The notes beneath the pieces were generated by a model. It did not search any database. It worked only from the letters and a program-made list of their open reading frames with translations, and was not told the DNA's origin. From Caecitellus pseudoparvulus (lineage: Eukaryota > Bigyra: Bicosoecida), in contig CBFFRQ010000013.1 of the NCBI GenBank assembly GCA_965644315.1, positions 558,001 to 622,000 on the forward strand: DNA of 64,000 bases, read 5' to 3'. Both the position numbers and the translations under genes were made by a program. Shown in pieces: positions 43,201 through 52,190 of this stretch (the stretch's first letter is position 1; each line of letters opens with the position of its first letter).

Positions 43201-43736
43201 CAGTGACAGGCGGGGGAGGGGCCACACGGGTAGTTCGCGAGCTTGCAGCTCCACCGCTTTCTTCATCACGGCATGCCAGGCGGGACTTTACTTCCTGCAC
43301 GGCACCACCTTGTGCGACCAGCTGTGAGCCAACTTTGTCTTGTTGGTGGGTGTGCTTCTCCAGCCAAGCTTCCTGCACCTTCCTCGGAGATATCTCCTCC
43401 ACCGCATGGGTGGTCCAACAATGCGAAATCGAGCACGAATGGGCTGCAGCCGACAATGCAGTCCGTACAGCCAAGCCCCTTGTCATGGCTTGCACAGATG
43501 GTCCACCTCCTACCTGCGCAGGACGGAGGCAAGTGGCCTCTTGCGTAGAGCTTGGATCAAGCCACTTCAAGCCTGCTCGCGCACGTAGGTCACAAGTCCT
43601 CGAATACAACCAGGTCCACGGAGAGACCCTGGCGGTGTCAGCACTTGCAACAGGACTGCGAGTCCGGAACAGAGATTGCAGTGCTTGCCAACGGCGGAGG
43701 GCCTCCAGCGCCAGCAGCACTTACCGTGCTGGACAT
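40292..43736 (-). CDS. TKL-type protein kinase with N-terminal coactosin-like (ADF-H) and ubiquitin-like regions
   Basis: The main open frame runs 43,720-40,292 and begins with GTG, so the real start lies upstream. A good candidate is ATG at 43,736 followed by a GTAAGT donor at 43,724 (MSST), but the acceptor is unresolved. Numbered from 43,720, residues about 205-395 look like an ADF-H/coactosin actin-binding domain (SAVQDAFNAIHKHTSCINWM, then AAFVLITWNPPSASV). About 430-600 has a ubiquitin-like look (VQLEVPEGYTLGVLRRDI...FTLRRF). Ser-rich linkers follow. The kinase domain fills 825-1142: GSGKTATVYRA (Gly loop), VAVKRF (Lys), HRDIKSHN (catalytic loop), GDLGTSR in place of DFG, and MGYKAPE. 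All residues needed for catalysis are present. Likely a signalling kinase near the actin cortex (inference). Confidence 0.82.
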
Positions 43737-44596
43737 CGCCAGGGATAATACTGCCTTGTACTTCAGATAGGGCACCAGAAGATGCTTGAATGTCAAGTTT
43801 TCCCACCTGTGGCTTGCAGCAGAGGTTCATTCAACCGAAGGGTGTCCAGGCAGCGTTGCGGTGCTGCGGAGAATGCAGCTGTGAGGGGGCGCACCTCAGG
43901 ACCGCCAATAACTGCGAAAGCATGCGAAGGAGGCTCAGTTGCACCGGTGAAACACGACCCACTGAGCTTACTTACTTGCGAACCCTTCTCCACTCCCTAT
44001 TCTCTCAATTGCGGCACGTAGTACGTGCTCAGCGTCCATGCCAAGAGGTGATCACCACGCCTTGTGCGAGGACCTCGTATGGCAGCTTTCAACGTCCCCC
44101 GAAACTGGGCCACGTGCCAACTTGCAGCATCACATGCTCTTCATGGACGCTTTTCACCTGGTGTGACATTTGCCAGGAGTAGGTTGGAGTTTGACAAGGC
44201 CCAGGCAGTGCACCTTGCATTGTGAGCCTCAAGGCAGGAGCGGCAGACACCATGATTCATTTTACACTCATCACCTGTTCCAGTACGCCCCCGTGTAGCC
44301 CGCGCGAGTGGTGGCTTGCCGCAGTCTTCTTGAGCCTGTGCAGCACACGCCTCAGCTCTGCACCACAGTTCGTTGGGCCGCACCTTTCGATTTTCGGGGA
44401 ATCTTTCGAAGCGGCAAGCGCCCCTCCAACCAGTGACCGAGAAGTCTTATACAGATTCTCGTTCCTTGTACGTGAAAGGAAACGAGGCGCTGCAGTGCGC
44501 CATTGTTCCTGCCGACACAAGAAGTGCGGCTTTTGCACCAACCAACTCGCAAGCGCACCCCCCCCAATACGTGGCGCAGCGACGAACCGCGGCACC
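43737..44596. promoter_or_regulatory. divergent region between the kinase and nucleoporin genes
   Basis: About 860 bases between the likely kinase start (minus) and the nucleoporin ATG (plus). The nucleoporin frame is open back to 44,222, but the ATG at 44,597 gives the expected short N-terminus. Several short open frames occur here and none has recognisable content. It probably contains both promoters and possibly a missing 5' kinase exon. Confidence 0.35.
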
Positions 44597-46318
44597 ATGT
44601 CTCTATTTGGACCAGGAGGCTCGAGTGGCGGGACCAGTGGTGGTCTGTTGGGTGCTGGCGGTGGCGGTAGCCTGCTGGGCGGAGGCACATCAGCGCCAGC
44701 ACCGGCGCCTGCAGCAGGGGGTAGCCTGCTGGGCGGGGGCACATCGGCACCGGCACCGGCGCCTGCAGCAGGTGGTGGTCTGTTGGGTGCTGGCGGTGGC
44801 GGTAGCCTGCTGGGCGGAGGCACATCGGCGCCGGTGCTGGCGCCTGCAGCAGGGGGCAGCCTGCTGGGCGGGGGCACATCGGCACCGGCACCGGCGCCTG
44901 CAGCAGGTGGTGGTCTGTTGGGTGCTGGCGGTGGCGGTAGCCTGCTGGGCGGAGGCACATCAGCGCCAGCACCGGCGCCTGCAGCAGGTGGTGGTCTGTT
45001 GGGTGCTGGCGGTGGCGGTAGCCTGCTGGGCGGAGGCACATCAGCGCCAGCACCGGCGCCTGCAGCAGGGGGCAGCCTGCTGGGCGGGGGCACATCGGCA
45101 CCGGCACCGGCGCCTGCAGCAGGTGGTGGTCTCTTGGGCGCAGGCACATCAGCGCCAGCACCGGCGCCTGCAGCAGGGGGCAGCCTGCTGGGCGGGGGCA
45201 CATCGGCACCGGCACCGGCGCCTGCAGCAGGTGGTGGTCTGTTGGGTGCTGGCGGTGGCGGTAGCCTGCTGGGCGGAGGCACATCAGCGCCAGCACCGGC
45301 GCCTGCAGCAGGGGGTAGCCTGCTGGGCGGAGGCACATCAGCGCCAGCACCGGCGCCTGCAGCAGGGGGTAGCCTGCTGGGCGGGGGCACATCAGCGCCA
45401 GCACCGGCGCCTGCAGCAGGGGGTAGCCTGCTGGGCGGGGGCACATCGGCACCGGCACCGGCGCCTGCAGCAGGGGGCAGCCTGCTGGGCGGAGGCACAT
45501 CGGCACCGGCACCGGCGCCTGCAGCAGGGGGCAGCCTGCTGGGCGGGGGCACATCGGCACCGGCACCGGCGCCTGCAGCAGGGGGCAGCCTGCTGGGCGG
45601 GGGCACATCGGCACCGGCACCGGCGCCTGCAGCAGGGGGCGGATTGTTGGCACAGGCCCAAGCAGGAGGCACATCTGCCAATGGTGGCACTGCTGTTGGG
45701 GCACCTGAGGTTGGCCAAGCCCCGAGTATCTCAAGCCAGCGTGTGTCTGAACTCTTCAGGCGTTGGAGCAGTCAGCTGGAGGAGCACAAGTCCACGTTCG
45801 TGAGCCAAGCCGAGCAAATTGCTGGATGGGATGCAGACATGCGCAGCCACCACAAGGCCCTGCTTTCTTTGGCATCGGAAGTGCACGAGCTTCAAGACGA
45901 AGAGTCCAAGCAAGACCAGCGCTTGGAGGCAGTATCCTCACACTTGGACGATATTGACCAGAGCTTGGACATTTTGCGACAGAACGTGTCCGACCTGATG
46001 CGGCAGTCCGGGAATCGGGAGGGGGCTTTGTCCATGCGTTCAGCTGATTCGGCTCGCACTCACTACTATCAGCTGGCAGGCGAAGTATCTTCCCAGCTGC
46101 ATGATGCAGAGCAGCAGCTGGAGGTGCTGACCAGCCAAATGGCACAACTGGGTCAAGCTCAGAGCCAAGGTGCAACAGAAGCGATCAGGAGGACCGTCGA
46201 AGCGCACATGCGCACCATGCAGTGGATCGACGACACGGTAGGGGTGCTCAACGCTGAGGCTGACGCTGTCGGCCTGCAGCTTCAGCAGTTTGGCGTGGGT
46301 GGCAGCCGTTCTCAGTGA
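44597..46318 (+). CDS. NUP62: Nup62/Nsp1-type central-channel nucleoporin with LLG instead of FG repeats
   Basis: A single exon of 573 residues starting MSLFGPGG. Residues 15-355 are a repeat domain. Residues about 376-573 match the Nsp1_C coiled coil of Nup62/Nsp1: VSELFRRWSSQLEEHKSTF, QAEQIAGWDADMRSHHKALL, then heptad-rich helices to VGLQLQQFG. This domain pairs with Nup54 and Nup58 homologues to anchor the central channel of the nuclear pore. The repeat domain contains 16 copies of an 18-residue unit, SLLGGGTSAPAPAPAAGG (one carries APVLAP, and one lacks the SLLGGG start), with GLLGAGGGG inserts. Phenylalanine occurs only in the first SLFG, so the cohesive FG motifs expected of this protein are replaced by LLG. 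The start is chosen at SLFG because this resembles other nucleoporin N-termini. Confidence 0.87.
   Translation: MSLFGPGGSSGGTSGGLLGAGGGGSLLGGGTSAPAPAPAAGGSLLGGGTSAPAPAPAAGGGLLGAGGGGSLLGGGTSAPVLAPAAGGSLLGGGTSAPAPAPAAGGGLLGAGGGGSLLGGGTSAPAPAPAAGGGLLGAGGGGSLLGGGTSAPAPAPAAGGSLLGGGTSAPAPAPAAGGGLLGAGTSAPAPAPAAGGSLLGGGTSAPAPAPAAGGGLLGAGGGGSLLGGGTSAPAPAPAAGGSLLGGGTSAPAPAPAAGGSLLGGGTSAPAPAPAAGGSLLGGGTSAPAPAPAAGGSLLGGGTSAPAPAPAAGGSLLGGGTSAPAPAPAAGGSLLGGGTSAPAPAPAAGGGLLAQAQAGGTSANGGTAVGAPEVGQAPSISSQRVSELFRRWSSQLEEHKSTFVSQAEQIAGWDADMRSHHKALLSLASEVHELQDEESKQDQRLEAVSSHLDDIDQSLDILRQNVSDLMRQSGNREGALSMRSADSARTHYYQLAGEVSSQLHDAEQQLEVLTSQMAQLGQAQSQGATEAIRRTVEAHMRTMQWIDDTVGVLNAEADAVGLQLQQFGVGGSRSQ
44636..45643 (+). 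repeat. in-frame tandem repeat array in the nucleoporin gene (54-base unit)
   Basis: About 1 kb of near-identical direct repeats. The base unit is 54 nucleotides, with extra 27-base blocks. Sixteen copies of the TSAPAPAPAAGG block are counted. The last seven or so copies are almost identical at DNA level, which suggests recent expansion by slippage or unequal exchange. Because the unit is a multiple of three, other frames on both strands also stay open across it, and these are artefacts. Confidence 0.92.
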
Positions 46319-46652
46319 GAGTCGGGCGCCCCCAATGCCACCAAAAATGAAACGGCAACACGTCACGAGTGCGGACTCTTTTACGGACTTGCATGCTTAT
46401 TCTGCAGCTATTTCCTTGAGGATCGCGTGTTCCCTGCGCATTCAACTTACGTGCCACATAAAGCCTCTCCAGCACGCTCAAGCCTTCGACTACCTTGAGA
46501 ATTCTCACCGAGACCAGGGCATTTCCTGCAGCTAATTAAGATTCTACGTTGTCTGACACGTTGTCTCTCGACGACACCCTTTCGATTCGTGCCAGGGCCC
46601 GGGGTGCTGGCAAGAGAAGTGGGGGTTTCGGGCTGAAACGCAAGCTGCAGCC
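46319..46652. other. intergenic, no gene seen
   Basis: 334 bases between the nucleoporin stop and the helicase ATG, more AT-rich than its surroundings. It presumably holds the nucleoporin 3' UTR and the helicase promoter. Confidence 0.4.
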
Positions 46653-49600
46653 ATGCATGCTCGACGCGGGCGCCTGAGAGAGCAAGGGAAGGGCAAGCCA
46701 ACTGGCACGTCTAAATCCAAGACTGGGTGTAGTACACGTCCGTTTGGGGATACACCAGGCTTGCAAAGGGGAGCAGCAGGTGGTGTTCTTCTCACGCAAC
46801 TTGGAGCGGATCAGCCAAGCCAGACAGCAAAGCCTGCCAAGGCTACATGGGGGGCTGCAAAGGCGAGTTCCACAGGAAGTCTGGGTATGGGTGGGAAGGC
46901 AAGAGTGAAGAAGTCTCTGAAAGCTGTTCAGGCGGCTCAGGCCAGCGCAGGTGCGCCGAAACCTCAGCAGCCCGGATCACGACGACTTGCAAGGCCATCA
47001 GTGAAGGCTGCGTCGACCACTCCCTCTGTGCCGGTTCCCGCTCAGCGCTTCCGTGGCACTGTGAAGAGAATCATGGAGGCGAAAGGGTTCGGGTTCATTG
47101 ACCAGGAACTCGATGGCCCTGATATCTTTTTCCGCCTGTCTGACAGCATCGTGACCAACCTCCGTGAGGGTATGTTGGTTTCCTTCCAGGTGGTCACAGA
47201 AAGCTCTGGACGGCAGCGGGCGAGTGACATTCGACGAGCAGAGCGCTCTGCTCGGGCGATGACTTCCGCCGCGGGTCCTACGGCAGGTTCCGGCAGTAGA
47301 CACGCTGGACATTCCGGTGCCCGGCGCCGGCGTCGGCCAGATAGAACGTGTGGCCCAGCACTCTCGCTTGGCAGCGGGCCGAAAGGTGGCGCTGCATCTG
47401 TGGAGCCACCTACAACCACCTCAGGCCCAGCAGTAAAGCTTGAGCGTGATGAGGCCCCAGGTGGTGCATGGCTGTCGGGGGACGTGGTGACGTGCCTCAG
47501 GTCGGGGGAGGGGCTCATCAAGCCTCCAGGAAGCCGTGATGCGACAAGGCGTGCGTGGTTTTCATCAAGCATCGGTCGTTCTGTTGAGAATCTTGACACT
47601 GGCATGTCAGTTCAGTACCGCATCGTGCCGGGGCGAACGCGAACAGTCGGATCGAGGGAAGAGCTGTGCTACGTGGTGTCACACATGCGAGTTGCAGGGG
47701 ACGAGGAAGGAGAGCCCCCCGCCGGCAACGCGGCAATTGGGCGTGTTTTACAGCGGTTGAGTAAGGGATTCAACCAAGAAAAGCTAGCCATGACCGAGGC
47801 ACCTCCACCTCCGCATGCTAAGGCCGGCATGGGCGATGCGAAGGCTGCTTCCTTGTGCAAACTGCGGGACGGCGATGTCACTGCCGCCGAAGCCCTGCTG
47901 GCAAGCATCATCGACGATCCAGACAAGGCAGTGCTGGAGCGCTCCAACTTGGGCGGTCTGATGAACAGGCCAGACCTCCTTGCTGCTCCAAGCGTGCAGG
48001 ACAGCCTGCTGTGCTTGCTCGCGACGAAGGAGGCTCGCGGTCGCGTGGAGTCCAGGTGCGCGCATGTGTACGACCAACTGAAGCTATCTGCATTCTTTTT
48101 AGATCCTTCGCATTTGCGAGCTCATGTCGCCGCATTCGGCTTACGGCCAGTCCCAGATGACGCTTCATTGCATCCTGCCGATGAGCCAGCGACAAGGTGC
48201 GGTAAGGTGCTTCACCACATTGCTGCTGACTCAACCGTTAGAGTAGCGAATATCATGCCTCTCATTGTGGCGTTGCGAGGTTTTGTGCGCTGCATGGTTC
48301 CTGGACCCAGCAAAGCACTCTTGCAAGCGGTTTCAGCTGCCTCAGCACGTCTCGAGCGAAGGACTGGCACTCCCTTGTCCCCCCTGACCGCACCAGTTTC
48401 GGGTGAAGCCCCCCCTTCCATTTCCTTGACACAAGCCCAGCCGCAACTTGAGGCAATACCCCATGCAGGCTCAGTCGGGGAGGTGGTGCAGCCCACCGCC
48501 GACGGATTTCGACAAGCCGCCTTGGCATGGGCCCGTGTTGCGTTGCCGTGCTTGCCCAGCGGCACGCCTAATGACCCGCTGTGGGACCCTGCTACCGACT
48601 TTAGGTCGCTGTCTGTGTTTCCTAGCGCAGCAGAGGTCTTGACTTCTGAGCAGCCACCACTCACGGCGCTGAAGGTTCAGGGAGCATACGACAGCCCGCA
48701 AGAGTACTTGGACGCACACTTCAGACTTTTGCGGGAGGACTGCGTGGCGCCTCTGCGCGCCGGTATTGCTGTTTACCTGAACGACAAAGCGCGAGAGGTG
48801 ATCGTCCGGGCGCAGTACAAGTACGCCAAGGCACACTCCCTTCCATTGCACCAGCTGCCCCCGCCTCCGCCTCCGCTGCCGCCCAGTCGAGATGTGAATG
48901 TGTATCCCCACGTCAAGTTGGTTGGGCTTGTGCCCTCCTTTTCAAAGCTTGTGTACCGCATTCAGCTTCCGGTTCAGGCAGCTACAGCTGATATTGATTG
49001 GCATCGCTCAAAGCGTCTCATGTACGGTAGCCTCCTTCTGCTCTCGGCGAATGACTTTGGTTTTTGCCCTCTGCCTGGTCCGGACGGCGGTGCAGTCAGC
49101 CAGGCCACCCTCCTTTGGGCAACCGTGCAGAACAGGGACCCAGACTTGATGTCGTCTCGGCGCCAGCTGGACATCGCATTCCCGGATGGGTACGAGCCTC
49201 GCTTGCACACCCTGCTGCAACGGTGCGTGCAGGAGGCTGGAGGTGATGCAGAAGAGGCGGAGTCACTCCCAGAACCTACAGCGCTGCACTTCACTGTTGT
49301 GGAAAGCGCGGCGACATACTTTGAGGCGTACCGGCACACCCTTCGTGCCTTGCAGTGTGTAGATGTTGATGCGTTCGGCACGAATACCCTGTTTGATGGG
49401 CTCCTACGTCCACCTCGTGTTGTCCTGCCCCCAGCCTACCTGACACCTCACCTGAGCTACCCAGAGCGCTGCTCGTGGGCTCATGCCGCGGCTGCCGCTC
49501 TTCAGCCTGCAAGCGCTACCATTCAGACTGGGGCTGGCAGTGTTCGCCCGGAAGCCTGGCAGCCGCTCAGCGGGGCACCGGACGCGTACCCGCACCCGCC

Positions 49601-52121
49601 ACCGGCCAACCCATTGCTGGCTCTCAAGTTTCCCGACGCATACCGGTTCCCAAGCCTTGTACCACAGCTGAAGGAACAGACTGGTCAGCATTGGCTTCGT
49701 GTGCTGCGGAGCAAATGGCCACTTGCCCCTGATGGCGAGGCTGAAAGCGGCCCAGGCAAGGCACCAGTGTCCCTGGACGCCTCCCAACTGTCAGCCTTCC
49801 AACAGTCGCTGACGCGCGAATTGGCTCTTGTGCAGGGCCCGCCAGGCACAGGTAAGACATTTGTAGGCTTGAAAGTTGTGCGTGCGCTCCTGGACAACGT
49901 TGTTCCGCGCTTGAGCGCCCGCCCCATCCTCGTCGTGTGCTTCACCAACCACGCGCTGGATCAGTTTATGTCTGGCATTCTTGAAGTAACGACGAACGTT
50001 GTGCGCATCGGCTCGCGATCCAAGGAAGCGCGGCTGGCTCCGTACAACCTGAAGGAGATGGTGGCCCAACGCTTGCAACAGCACCAAGCAGCGTCCCGGA
50101 CAGCTGCTCATGCAGCGGACGCGGCGGCGGCTGCCAAGTCCGTGCAAGCAGCCTCTGCAGCGGCTTCAGCAACCCTGATGCATGCCCACCGGCGCATCAA
50201 GAGGCAGCTCTGGGACTTGCGGGATCAGATCTTCGATGCAGCGGTTGGCATGGGCTCCCGTGTGATGAGTCGAGCTGACACAGCTGATGCTGCCCTGAGC
50301 TACCAGTTCAAATCACTGTGGGAGGGCTACACGCCACCTGATATTGACGGAGAGTCTGATGATGAAGCATTTATTGAGGCTCACGAAGAGGCAGAGTATG
50401 AGCACTTGGTTGAGTGGCTCGGCGCTGACCCTCTTGTGGTTACGGACGGCCCGGAGGGCGCAGAGGCAGCGGCTTCAGTCATCGACGGGCATCTGGCCAC
50501 CCAGGCAGCCGTAGAGGAGGCGAACGCGCGCCTTGAATCAACCGCCGCTGCTGTGCTGCGTCCCATGCTGCCACGCCAGCATGCAAAGAGCGCTCCGAGC
50601 CCCTTGCTTGCACTTGGCGGGGGTCTGCCGACATCTATGGCTGCTTCTGACCAGGACAGATTCGTTTTGTCGGCACTCGGGCCTGAGAATGCCCCGAGTG
50701 CGTCAGGGGCAACGGAAGATGACGATGAGGAGGAAGTGCAGCGCATTCAAGACGACCGCATCGTTGGAGACGCGGCACCCACAAGCCAGCCGGCAGCTGG
50801 CCAGCTACCATCCACTGCCAGAAGGCAGAGCGCACCGCAGGGGTTGCAGAGAAAAGAGCTCACTCCGGCACCGATTTTCCCGCCACCCCTTCCGCTGAAT
50901 GACAGGCGGGGCCTTGAGGTTGGGAGCGAGCGAGGCGCGGCCTCGAGACATGAACCGAAGGCGGCTGGAATCCGCATGCTGCCACCCCTGCAGCTCGAAG
51001 AGGTAGAAGACGTTTGGGCCCTGCCACTGCACGAGCGTCAGCGCCTTTACCGCGTTTGGGTGTGGAGGCGATTCCGTACGAGCCAGCATGCCTTGGCTGA
51101 CTTGTGCCAGCGTTTCGCAAGGGTACAGAAGCAGCTGGAGGCCTTCACCCAGAGCATCCAGCTTGATATTTTAGGAAGGGCTTCAGTGATTGGCATGACA
51201 ACCACCGCAACAGCCAAGTACCAGGGCCTGATTCACGCCTTGAAGCCGGAGGTTGTCATCGTGGAGGAGGCGGCAGAGGTGTTGGAGAGCCACTTGGTCA
51301 CGGCCCTCACTTCCGCGACCAAGCACATGGTGTTGATTGGAGACCACCAGCAGCTTCGACCAGGAACTGCCGTGCATGCATTGGCAAAGGATAAGCACCT
51401 AGAAGTGTCACTGTTTGAGCGCTTGGTGCTCAATGGAGTGCCTCATGTAACGCTGCAGCGTCAGCGCCGAATGCGGCCTGAGGTATCTCGGCTCATAACC
51501 CCCCTGTACCCTGCTTTGCGAGACCACCCAGTCGTCATGGGCTCTGGCCGGCCGCACGTTCAAGGAATGGCTGCTGACGTCTTCTTTTTTTCGCACACTT
51601 TCCGGGAGGACACATCCGGCTCTTCCAGCAGCAAGCGCAACACCAGGGAGGCTGTCATGGTCGCGAAGCTTGCGGGGTACTTGCTATCCCAAGGGCACAG
51701 CCCTGAGAGCATCACGGTGCTGGCTGCATACGTCGGGCAGCTGATGCTGCTGAAGCGCTTGCTCCAGGAAGCCGGAGCAGGGGCCGTGCGAGCGACGACG
51801 GTGGATAACTACCAGGGAGAAGAAGCCGACATCATTCTCCTGTCCCTCGTGCGCTCAAACAGCCACGGCGCTATCGGCTTCCTTGCCGAGGACAACCGTG
51901 CGTGTGTCGCACTGTCCCGTGCCAGGCGTGGCATGTACATGTTTGGGGACGGGGAGATGCTCAGAGCCCGATCGCGGTTTTGGGAGACTGTCATGGACAG
52001 GCTCACGGGCGCATCGCAGTGCGGGCCCTCCCTCCCCCTGGCCCCAGGCTGGGACGGAAACGCAGCTGAGGGTGGCGCACCACCCGTGTGGTGGGTCACT
52101 GACGCTTCCCACTTCCCATGA
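46653..52121 (+). CDS. superfamily 1 RNA helicase, ZNFX1/UPF1-like, with N-terminal cold-shock domain
   Basis: A single exon of 1822 residues. Residues about 129-200 form a cold-shock domain (RFRGTVKRIMEAKGFGFIDQ, then DIFFRLSD). A second, weaker CSD-like block lies near 270-345 (LSGDVVTCLRSGEGLIKPPG). A long helical region and a proline run (PPPPPPLPPS) follow. The helicase core starts near 1040: QGPPGTGKT (Walker A, about 1062), VVCFTNHALDQF (motif Ia), VIVEEAAEV (motif II, EEAA instead of DEAA), GDHQQLRP (III), LQRQRRMRPE (IV), TVDNYQGEEADIILLSLVR (V) and VALSRARRGMYMFGD (VI). A roughly 360-residue insertion separates motifs Ia and II, as in ZNFX1/NFX1-type helicases. No zinc fingers are seen. 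Likely role: RNA surveillance, small-RNA silencing or antiviral RNA sensing. Confidence 0.88.
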   Translation: MHARRGRLREQGKGKPTGTSKSKTGCSTRPFGDTPGLQRGAAGGVLLTQLGADQPSQTAKPAKATWGAAKASSTGSLGMGGKARVKKSLKAVQAAQASAGAPKPQQPGSRRLARPSVKAASTTPSVPVPAQRFRGTVKRIMEAKGFGFIDQELDGPDIFFRLSDSIVTNLREGMLVSFQVVTESSGRQRASDIRRAERSARAMTSAAGPTAGSGSRHAGHSGARRRRRPDRTCGPALSLGSGPKGGAASVEPPTTTSGPAVKLERDEAPGGAWLSGDVVTCLRSGEGLIKPPGSRDATRRAWFSSSIGRSVENLDTGMSVQYRIVPGRTRTVGSREELCYVVSHMRVAGDEEGEPPAGNAAIGRVLQRLSKGFNQEKLAMTEAPPPPHAKAGMGDAKAASLCKLRDGDVTAAEALLASIIDDPDKAVLERSNLGGLMNRPDLLAAPSVQDSLLCLLATKEARGRVESRCAHVYDQLKLSAFFLDPSHLRAHVAAFGLRPVPDDASLHPADEPATRCGKVLHHIAADSTVRVANIMPLIVALRGFVRCMVPGPSKALLQAVSAASARLERRTGTPLSPLTAPVSGEAPPSISLTQAQPQLEAIPHAGSVGEVVQPTADGFRQAALAWARVALPCLPSGTPNDPLWDPATDFRSLSVFPSAAEVLTSEQPPLTALKVQGAYDSPQEYLDAHFRLLREDCVAPLRAGIAVYLNDKAREVIVRAQYKYAKAHSLPLHQLPPPPPPLPPSRDVNVYPHVKLVGLVPSFSKLVYRIQLPVQAATADIDWHRSKRLMYGSLLLLSANDFGFCPLPGPDGGAVSQATLLWATVQNRDPDLMSSRRQLDIAFPDGYEPRLHTLLQRCVQEAGGDAEEAESLPEPTALHFTVVESAATYFEAYRHTLRALQCVDVDAFGTNTLFDGLLRPPRVVLPPAYLTPHLSYPERCSWAHAAAAALQPASATIQTGAGSVRPEAWQPLSGAPDAYPHPPPANPLLALKFPDAYRFPSLVPQLKEQTGQHWLRVLRSKWPLAPDGEAESGPGKAPVSLDASQLSAFQQSLTRELALVQGPPGTGKTFVGLKVVRALLDNVVPRLSARPILVVCFTNHALDQFMSGILEVTTNVVRIGSRSKEARLAPYNLKEMVAQRLQQHQAASRTAAHAADAAAAAKSVQAASAAASATLMHAHRRIKRQLWDLRDQIFDAAVGMGSRVMSRADTADAALSYQFKSLWEGYTPPDIDGESDDEAFIEAHEEAEYEHLVEWLGADPLVVTDGPEGAEAAASVIDGHLATQAAVEEANARLESTAAAVLRPMLPRQHAKSAPSPLLALGGGLPTSMAASDQDRFVLSALGPENAPSASGATEDDDEEEVQRIQDDRIVGDAAPTSQPAAGQLPSTARRQSAPQGLQRKELTPAPIFPPPLPLNDRRGLEVGSERGAASRHEPKAAGIRMLPPLQLEEVEDVWALPLHERQRLYRVWVWRRFRTSQHALADLCQRFARVQKQLEAFTQSIQLDILGRASVIGMTTTATAKYQGLIHALKPEVVIVEEAAEVLESHLVTALTSATKHMVLIGDHQQLRPGTAVHALAKDKHLEVSLFERLVLNGVPHVTLQRQRRMRPEVSRLITPLYPALRDHPVVMGSGRPHVQGMAADVFFFSHTFREDTSGSSSSKRNTREAVMVAKLAGYLLSQGHSPESITVLAAYVGQLMLLKRLLQEAGAGAVRATTVDNYQGEEADIILLSLVRSNSHGAIGFLAEDNRACVALSRARRGMYMFGDGEMLRARSRFWETVMDRLTGASQCGPSLPLAPGWDGNAAEGGAPPVWWVTDASHFP

Positions 52122-52190
52122 ACTTGTGGCAGTCTGCACTTGTAAATGCATTTAGCCTGGCCACACAGAGGCCAGGAGAGCCCGCTCCGC

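Noticed and set aside
44636-45643. CRISPR-like direct repeat array
   Set aside because: The units are contiguous coding repeats without spacers, inside a eukaryotic nucleoporin.
44257-45734. Two long minus-strand open frames (477 and 460 codons) and a second plus-strand frame across the nucleoporin repeats
   Set aside because: They exist because the repeat unit is a multiple of three and lacks stops in any frame. Codon content is Pro/Ala or Cys/Arg runs with no domain.
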